This document shows, piece by piece, positions 56,570 through 64,000 of a DNA stretch of 64,000 nucleotides. Position 1 is the first letter of the stretch. Each line of letters starts with the position of its first letter. The stretch lies in the NCBI GenBank assembly GCA_035048495.1, contig CM068543.1, forward strand, positions 21,379,751-21,443,750, written 5' to 3'. The notes under the pieces were generated by a model. The model saw nothing but the letters and a program-made list of their open reading frames with translations. It was not told where the DNA came from and did no database searches. Made by a program: the position numbers and the translations under genes. The stretch is from Euptelea pleiosperma. Taxonomy: Eukaryota; Streptophyta; Magnoliopsida; Ranunculales; Eupteleaceae.

Positions 56570-57060
56570 TAGCAATATAGCATTTGCCTATTTTAGAAAT
56601 AAATAAATTAACCTCGTTCTCATTTCAGTCACTACCTCATCTAATCCAATCCAAATCAATAATTAAAAAATGGGGTTTTTTATTTTTTATTTTTTTTTAT
56701 CATCACTCTCACTTAATCAATCATGGGAATCTGACCAAAGTATGTTTTTTTCTTACAAATAGAGAAAGAAAGAGACGACATGCTCACCAACATTAATTAA
56801 ACAGCAAAAACCCTATTCAGTAACAAATACTAAACCTACCGGGTTTGAACTTTGAAATATTGGTCGGTTTAATTATAGAAAACTACAGTTACAATCTTCA
56901 TAAAGGAAGACAATAACTGCCAGATTTAGTTAACCCCTCATTTTCTCTCTAAATTAAGAAAAGCTCCCCGGGCCCACAACCCAAAAGAAAAAACAAAAGA
57001 AAAAGAGGTCCACCACCCATGTGAACACCAGGTACTATTAACATATTCTCAACTTTAACA
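56570..57060. other. Unassigned sequence
   Basis: AT-rich with T and A runs. No gene or element recognised. Confidence 0.35.
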
Positions 57061-57064
57061 CTGG

Positions 57065-57205
57065 TCCTGTTTGGTTTCCAAAAGAAAAGTTAGCTAGAAA
57101 CGATTCCTGCCCATAAATATCCATCAAAGTTTTCTAAATCTATACTTCTTGACATACAAATACTTTTCTAGAAAACTTTTCTGTGGTCACCATACAGGGC
57201 CTAAG
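57065..57205. mobile_element. Family D-like MITE
   Basis: About 140 bp from GGTCCTGTTTGGTTTCC to GTCACCATACAGGGCC. The inner TTTTCTAGAAAACTTTTC is shared with the other D copies. Confidence 0.65.
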
Positions 57206-57209
57206 ATCT

Positions 57210-58864
57210 TATGTTTCTTTTTTAATCAAAAGGAACTATGTAAATATGATGAGGGCACTTTGTTAAATGACAAACCTTGAACAGTTCCCGTACTGTATTT
57301 TTTGCCGCACTCAGAATTGCCAATTATGCTCACCACACAACACAAAAGACAACTGTTCACCCTTATCTTTCTCCCTTCTTTCTCCTCCAAAACTCATGAG
57401 GAACGACTTGAAAACCCTTCACGTCTCATCAGAAAGTCAATCACATCCTCTATATCTCTTACATTTTTTTTGGGGGGAATCAAAATCAATGCATGCTTCT
57501 ATGCTTACTTGAAAACTCTCTTAGCATTATCAAGATTCAATGCACATTCAAAACCCTTCAACTACTGCCTTTAACAGTACTTATGCTTTTCTTGGAGTTG
57601 GATATACCAACCCACCAACAGCATTTACTTCATTTTCTTGAAAAACTCATCTAGGACTTGGCTAGCTGCTCTAATTTCTGTTTGGCGGGGGATTTGGTTG
57701 GCTTTCCTTTTTCTTGTACCAAGTATGAATTTCTCCAAGAAAACTCTCTTTCAATTGATTCTCGAAACGGCAACACATAAGTAGTCACGCAAAACCTGGT
57801 ACAAATCAAGCTATTTCATGTTTCACAAGCTTGGAGAACGGTACATGATGATTTGGCCTTTTTAGGGAACAAAAAAGAGAGGGAGAGGGACAAACCCTAA
57901 GAGAAGCGACTTAAGGGTGTTTTTGGAACCAACAATTATAAGGCATTATAAAATCTCTAGGGACCTGGATATTATAATAGCATTGATAGGGACTCCATCT
58001 CAATTTCCTAGGATTCTGGGATGGTAGTGCAAAACCCCTTTTTTTGATATTTTAGTAACACCCCCTGAAATTTGAAATTAATTAGTAATACCCTTTTTTT
58101 TATGGTTATATATACCGGCGTAACTTAACGGCTTTTGTATGTTAATCTCATTATTTCACTGGTAAGGTAGTAAGAGTAAATCTTTGTATGGGCTTAGGTC
58201 AAAAAATAGGGCAACAAACACGTGCTAGCACATATGTTGTCGTTAATTATAGCTTGCAGTCCTCTCAGGACAAAGTAGCAAGGTTTGTGAGGGAGATCGT
58301 TGCAGAAAGCAGCTTGCCCGGGGGGAGGAGTGGCCAAGGTTGAATGATGATACCTAGTGGTCCACCAAATACCATTTGTACGTTAGAACATCAAATGATA
58401 GTTACAGGAGGTACCTCGTTTTAAACAATATATGTAAGTTGGTTTCGGGGGTTCTTTTGGTCTATCCATTGTTAATTTTGTACCGTGGGGTGGTATGATT
58501 CTCTGGGTCTGGGATATATTGCTACTTATTATATGTTATTAGAGTTGATGGGGTCCTCCTAGGAATTCCAGTAGGTAGGACCAATCAAATAGCTGCTCCA
58601 TTCCCTGCTTGACAGACTATAATGCAATAGATCTGACGGTTAAGGTCCTAGGAGATAGCCTACGTGGAGAGCTCATATTGGATACGTACACAGACGTCCA
58701 TTTCAAAATTTTGATACATCCTTTCCTCTAAATAGCAAAATGACACAAAACACCATGAATGTTTGGCTTACCATACACACTAAAAATTGGCCTAATCAGT
58801 GATCTCCAACCGTTTGATTTAAGCATTTTTCATAATGGACTTCATAAACGTGTCTATATTTTTT
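57210..58864. other. Unassigned sequence
   Basis: No supported gene. Frames of 81-90 codons at 57267-57574 overlap each other in different frames and have no recognisable domain. A fragment similar to the MITE at 15175-15485 (TTTTAGTAACACCCCC) lies at 58045-58110. Confidence 0.4.
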
Positions 58865-60640
58865 TTTTTAAATAAGGCGCTTGGAGGACAGGCTGGCCTC
58901 TCAAGCAAACCAAGATAAGAAAAACGTCTTTACCTACTCGCGCTAGATTAAATAATCCCACTTAAAAACCATGATCTCCTCAAAGAAAATACCTATCCCT
59001 TCCTTATACAACTTAACCCAGAGAAAGATGAGCCCTTTTGATAAAACAGTCGGATCTTCTGCCCCACAATCTTTGAGCACCTCATAGAAATAACGAACTG
59101 AGAAAATAGTCCACCTTCTCGTGTCCTCCAACTAACTAAATGAAGTATTACCCTCCAATTTGACAATAAGATCAGCGAACCGGGACAACTCCTAATCATT
59201 GAGGCAATGGCAAAAATCAATATCCCCGGCATGGTGGCCATTACAAGAATCTGCATCTCACATACTATGGTTGTTTTCTTGTCAGAAATAAGTAACAGAT
59301 CATGGAACTTAGTTTTTAAAGAAATCTTTGAATACCACTTATCATTCCAGAATAGAACTCTATCACCTCTACCTACCCTCAAAATCAACCCCTCATCAAA
59401 CTTCCTACATCCCACTTGCAATCCCTTTCCACACTCCATACCCATATGATCCCTCGGCTCACCGCTGGACTAACCCATTGCATTCTCTCCGTACTTACCT
59501 ACAATAACCATAAGCCAAAGACGATCCCTCTCAATCTCGAGTCTTCAATCACAACCATTTCCCTCTCAAGCCGGATTCCTTTTCCTTAGGCCTAATTATC
59601 CTCCAACCCACTAGACTAAGCTTTCAACCATGCATTTCCTCTCCTACTCCACAAGAAATTTCTCATGAGCCTCACCAACCTCTTTTCTACTCTAACCGGC
59701 ATCGAAATATAAGACATATAATACACAAGAACACTAAAGAATGTACTTTTGATAAGCACAAGAGCCTACTCCCTTTGGACAAGAATTTAGCTTTTCACCT
59801 CACTAATCGACTCTATACCCTTTCAATGATTGAATCACAAATGTGCTTAGTCCAATACCTCACTAGTTCTTACCTCCTCCCCTATACTAAAAACCTTCGA
59901 CTTAGTGATATTAACGTGAAGACATCACCTCAAAATAACATAAAATGCCTCTAAGGAACAATAGATCTTCATGTTCATCTTGAAGAAATAAAATGGGATC
60001 GTCTGCAAATTGAAGATAAGATATCATCTCAGACTGTTGTTATCCACACTAAAGCCCCTCACAGTAAATAAATCACCAGCCCACCTCATCATGCCATGAA
60101 CACCTCAATTGCAAAAATGAACAAGAATGGAAATAACGGATCACCCTGACACAACCCTCTACAATTTCTGAAGAAATCAGTTGATGAGCATTTGACTAGC
60201 ACTGGAAAGGAAGCCGTAGAAATGTATTTCTTAATCCAACCCCCCCACTTAACCCCAAAATTTATTCTCTCCATAGCATATTCTAAAAACTCCTAATTCA
60301 CATGGTCATAGACTTTCTCCAATTATACACTATCCTGGCATGTTTGTCCCTAATTCTTGCATCAATACACTCATTAGAGAGAACACTAAAATATGTCTTT
60401 CGAAAACGAAGGCACCTTGCTATGGCGAGACAAGGGAAGCAATGACAATACTAATCCTAATAGCAAGGACCTCGGCCACAATCTTATAGATACCTTTAGC
60501 TAAACTGATCGGTCTATAATCTCTAATGTACTCTCTGCCCCATGTTTCTTATGGATGATCGTGATGATAAACGTTCAGTTGGAACACTGATCCAAAAAGA
60601 TATTGTCGTAATTAAAATCTCTAACTAAGGCCATAAAGCT
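58865..60640 (-). mobile_element. 5'-truncated LINE with reverse transcriptase, minus strand
   Basis: Read on the minus strand, in order: YRPISLAKGIYKIVAEVLA (RT start), GVKWGGWIKKYISTASF, CQGDPLFPFLFIFAIEV, LQFADDPILFLQDE (catalytic FADD at 59998-60009), VLVYYMSYISMPVRVEKRL, LRVGRGDRVLFWNDKWYS, and the tail FFEEIMVFKWDYL. The poly-A is the T-run at 58860-58870. The order is that of a plant L1-type LINE. Many stops and shifts make it non-functional; the endonuclease and ORF1 are absent. Confidence 0.85.
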
Positions 60641-61692
60641 TAAGCTGGTTGCCTTCTCTTCGACTTTTGGCTTCGACTTTAGCCTTAACCCAAGATGAAA
60701 GACCCCTTAGGTCCTACACCAAATAATCGATTATGATGCTAATAGTGAATTTTCAATCCCATATACAATGCATTACGAACACAAAGTTAGGTAAATTTCT
60801 ATTTAGAAATGCTTCTGCCAGAAAAGTTTTTTGTACAATTGGTTCAGAACTTAGAATCTATTTCACCATAATATTTACAAACGACCCCTTAGCTTACTAC
60901 AAGCTGAAGCTATTAATTTCTCTATAATCCCTCATTAGCAACTACTCTTTGGAAACTCTACCTTAAAATCTCAAACGTTTTTCTTCTTTGCATTTAGGGT
61001 TGGTCTAAAAGCTCAAGATATGTAGCGAGAGAAAAAAAAAATCAAAATATTAAAGGCAACGGCCACAAAACAAAGGGAGGTCTTAGCAATTATTCTTGGT
61101 GTGATGTGGGGGTACAGGCTATTAATCAAGGATAATTCTTTAAATGTCCACATAGTAGAAGAGTTATATTTGAGGAAAGGATGAAAATAGGGCCGGGACT
61201 GTATATATTTATTACTTTACATGTTGCTCACGCTGGTTGGTAAGTTTTGGCATATCTCATAAAAACAAATTCTATAGTTGGGAAAACGACACCCACATGG
61301 GCTTTCCCTACTCTTCCGGTCCCTACAAGATTCTCAATTAATTCTTTTAGCATTGAAAAAGTAAGTTCATGAAATTTCCTTCTTTTCATTTCTGAAGTTG
61401 GCCTCCTGTTGGCCATTTTGCTTCTAGCCCAATACTGCCTTTTCCCTCTGGTCCACAACTAGGTTACTCGTTGCAGCCGGTTTGGCAACCATAATTAATG
61501 CTAAATTGACGAAATTACCCTTCTAGAGTTCTCAAATCAGCATAACTCTTAGGTTTGTTCTAGAATTTGCTGTCTCGTGTTTAGCTCAGTGAGGGACCAG
61601 TCCAACGCTAAGACGACTGGACTCAAACAGGATTTCATGTAGAATCGAGCTACAAACTAGGTTCACCGTGAACTCCAAACTTGTCAAGTTTA
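60641..61692. other. Unassigned sequence
   Basis: No gene or clear repeat. A 76-codon minus-strand frame at 61228-61458 has no recognisable family. Confidence 0.35.
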
Positions 61693-61907
61693 GTGGGCTT
61701 GGTAGGCCACCACGGCAGGAAAATAAAATATTTGTTCAAGCTAATATTCGCTCAGGCGTGTTTGACACGTATTTGCCAACACCAAATATTTAGCCGGGCC
61801 CACAAATTTGCCCAATTTGCCTAAGTAAATATTTTTACACCAAATAAACTTTGATGAGAAAATTTTATTTTCTAACGGGAAAAACGTTATTTTCAATAAA
61901 AATAAGT

Positions 61908-61938
<31 letters not shown>

Positions 61939-62182
61939 AGATAAAAATGAGACCGTTTGGATCCTGTGACCTAATATGTGGGTCCCACACTCATCTAACC
62001 CATATTTAACTTACTTTGATATGTGGGACCCACACAAATTGAAAGAAAAATGAAGTAAATTATCTAAGACATATACCAAACGTTGCTAAATAATTGATAT
62101 GCACAAATATTTAGTCAAGATAATATTCTTCTAGCTAAATATTTGTCATTGGAACTCTTTTTCTCACATACCAAACAGGACC
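61693..62182. mobile_element. Family E Tourist MITE, TSD TTA
   Basis: A 490-bp element in the opposite orientation to 26352-26837. The ends GTGGGCTTGGTA / TACCAAACAGGACC are flanked by TTA (61690-61692, 62183-62185). It contains an (AT)n run at about 61915-61938 and two inverted GTGGGTCCCACA-type blocks. Confidence 0.75.
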
Positions 62183-62394
62183 TTAATAACTCATAAAAGT
62201 ATGATTTTTTCATTTACCTAACTATATTTTCATACAAACTATATTTTTTTTCATATTTTTATATTTTTTCACATTTTTTTAGTTTTTTTTTTATATTTTT
62301 TATATTAATAATTATTTATGACTTGCCATGTTGACATGCAATTCATGAAGTCAACATGAACCGACCAACCTAGCTTTGTTGGAAATAAAAAATG

Positions 62395-62560
62395 GCTTGT
62401 TGTGTTTTCAGATTTCCAGGCCTGTTTGGAAACCCAAAAACTTGGAGCCAGACGAGGTTAATCCAAGTCGAATTAATCATTGTGGCTCATGTTTGGTAAT
62501 CATGTGCATCCCAGTTGTTGGCCTTATTTTGTCAGATTTTTCCAGAGGCCTTTCTGAAAA
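62395..62560. repeat. Dispersed repeat shared with the window start
   Basis: GGAAACCCAAAAACTTGG followed by TAATCATTGTGGCTC resembles 48-130, with CGAAACCCAAAAATCGG and TAATCATTCTAGC. The family is unknown. Confidence 0.4.
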
Positions 62561-62866
62561 GAAGTTAAAACATTAATTAATGAACTCAGCTAAGGCATGA
62601 ACCAGGGAAATGATATGACCCGAGCATGTTAGACATTTCAGTGTCTAATGGATTTACTGTTTTGTCTTTTTCTTTAATTGGCCCTAATGCATTTAATGCC
62701 TCCTGTCTATATAAATAGTAAATACATTAGTTTAGCGTGCTTCCCTGATTGGTTAGTAAACTTATCAAGAATATGTCTAATCGATAGGTATAAGGGCATT
62801 TTGGTAATTACAATAAATTCCTGGTTGGCTTTACTCGTTTAAACTGATAAAACTTAATTTAATTCG

Positions 62867-63142
62867 AACCGGTGGGGCCCACATAGAGATGATGTTGGAC
62901 AATCTAACCATACATTGAGTTATCCTTGCCATGATGACTATGACCACTCAAACTCAATCCACAATGACATTGCTTACCATATGAAAAATTGACCCAAAAT
63001 AATGGTTTAAATTTTTCAAATTCAAGTCAATTTTTCATGAGTTTGGATAATTGAGATGGACTGATTTTTTTTTTTTTTTTTTTAACTCATAGTGCGATTG
63101 GATTGTCGAACATATTAATCTCTCTGTGTACCCCACCACTGG
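62867..63142. mobile_element. Family H foldback MITE
   Basis: The left end CGGTGGGGCCCACATAGAGA and right end TCTCTGTGTACCCCACCACT are complementary. CAATTTTTCA-type inner arms also invert (TGAAAAATTGACCC vs GTCAATTTTTCA). Length is about 275 bp, with an A/T-rich centre. Confidence 0.65.
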
Positions 63143-63289
63143 ATGTAAGAATTGGACATACAAAATAGGTATAGCTGTAGACGGACTCAATTCGAGAAAT
63201 ATCATCCCCAGGAAAATTGTGGGCTTTTTTTTTCAAAGGAATTGAACAAGTTCTGCAAACCTAAATTTTTTCACTTAAATTTTCATCGA

Positions 63290-63395
63290 AGCTCTCAAGC
63301 GTGGATTCCGAGAATCCAATGGTGGTTTTGCATTGGCAAAAGTGAATGCTAGCTCAGCACTGTCAACCACCGTTGGATTCAAAAGGATCAATAGA
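63290..63395. mobile_element. Family F repeat fragment
   Basis: GTGGATTCCGAGAATCCAAT and CAACCACCGTTGGATTC are inverted relative to each other, with GCTAGCTCAGCACTGTC between them, as in 5830-6008. Confidence 0.5.
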
Positions 63396-63889
63396 AGTAC
63401 AATAAATATTCAATTTTTTCAGTGACGAGCTTCTGACTAGGTTAATGACAGCCAAAAAAAATCAAGGAGGCAAGAGAAAACTAATGAAAATTCAAAGGAT
63501 GCACTCAGTGGCAGAGCCAGGGGCGAGGGTGGGCACCCTCAACTTTGAAAGTTTAAGAGAAAAATGAAGTTTTGTTTTTCTCCAAAGTGCCCTTTTGCCT
63601 ACCGTGGAACAAAATTTATACAATGCCCCCCTTTAAAATTTTGAATTTTTTTACATATGCCCACCCTTCAACAAAATCCTGGCTACCCCATTGGGTGCAC
63701 TAATATTAAAACCGGAAAATTTCTTAAACAAAAAAATTTTAAATGTATTTACGAAAACATTAAAAAAAAAACTTTTTGACAATTACAAAAAAAGTAATTA
63801 AACGCCCTTTGAAAGGGCATCTCTCCCTGACAAAAATTAAAGCTGAAAAAGGCCGACAATTTGCCCATAGAGGAGTAAAACTTCTATCC

Positions 63890-64000
63890 CAATTCTGAGC
63901 CACGTGGCACACTCTTAGTGGATGCTGACCATATGGATGTTTGGCCAGTCCCTCGGTTGACCTGCAAACCAAAAATCAGCCTGATTAGTAATTTACAACC
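63890..64000. mobile_element. Family A MITE, cut by the window end
   Basis: GAGCCACGTGGCACACTCTT, GGATGTTTGGCCAGTCCCT and CAAAAATCAGCCTGATTAG are the left half of family A. The right half lies outside the window. Confidence 0.65.

Overview
The window is nuclear DNA of a flowering plant. It holds one spliced MIKC-type MADS-box gene, in an AT-rich background packed with transposon remnants. The gene runs on the + strand from 16493 to 36607 and has eight exons of 185, 79, 62, 100, 42, 42, 137 and 85 nt. These join into a 243-residue SEPALLATA-class protein, an E-class floral-organ identity factor. Its C-terminal half resembles the AGL2/3/4 (LOFSEP, FBP9-like) branch more than the SEP3/AGL9 branch. 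The very large introns (about 11.8 kb and 6.1 kb) and the repeat load suggest a large-genome angiosperm. A magnoliid or early-diverging eudicot is possible, but the sequence does not prove it.

Layout. 1-7.9 kb: fragments of a foldback MITE family (called A here), a Mutator-like MITE family (B), LINE 3' ends, and a stack of elements inserted into each other at 3.0-5.2 kb. 7.9-10.4 kb: a tandem array of about 160-bp units with an 857-bp higher-order duplication. 10.5-15.5 kb: more MITEs, a SINE, a 243-bp tandem duplication and a long hairpin. 15.5-16.5 kb: promoter with a perfect CArG box. 16.5-36.6 kb: the SEP-like gene. Its first intron carries LTR-retroelement pieces, a 15-bp minisatellite, a LINE tail, and Tourist and hAT MITEs. 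Its fourth intron carries a putative 2.2-kb solo LTR and a perfect Tourist MITE. 37.1-39.9 kb: a LINE whose RNase H domain is split by a Tourist-type element that itself contains two further MITEs. 40.5-50 kb: LINE and copia remnants, a foldback element full of short palindromes with a perfect 9-bp target duplication, two SINEs with target duplications, and a 1.7-kb foldback. 51.5-54.9 kb: a 3.4-kb LTR retroelement inserted in a 45-bp tandem repeat. 55-64 kb: mostly unremarkable, with a minus-strand LINE (58.9-60.6 kb), a Tourist MITE and a few MITE ends.

No second protein-coding host gene, tRNA or rRNA gene was found. Nearly all open frames outside the MADS exons are chance frames or decayed transposon proteins. 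Repeat family letters (A, B, D, E, F, G, H) are my own labels. Coordinates of repeats without a stated target duplication are approximate.
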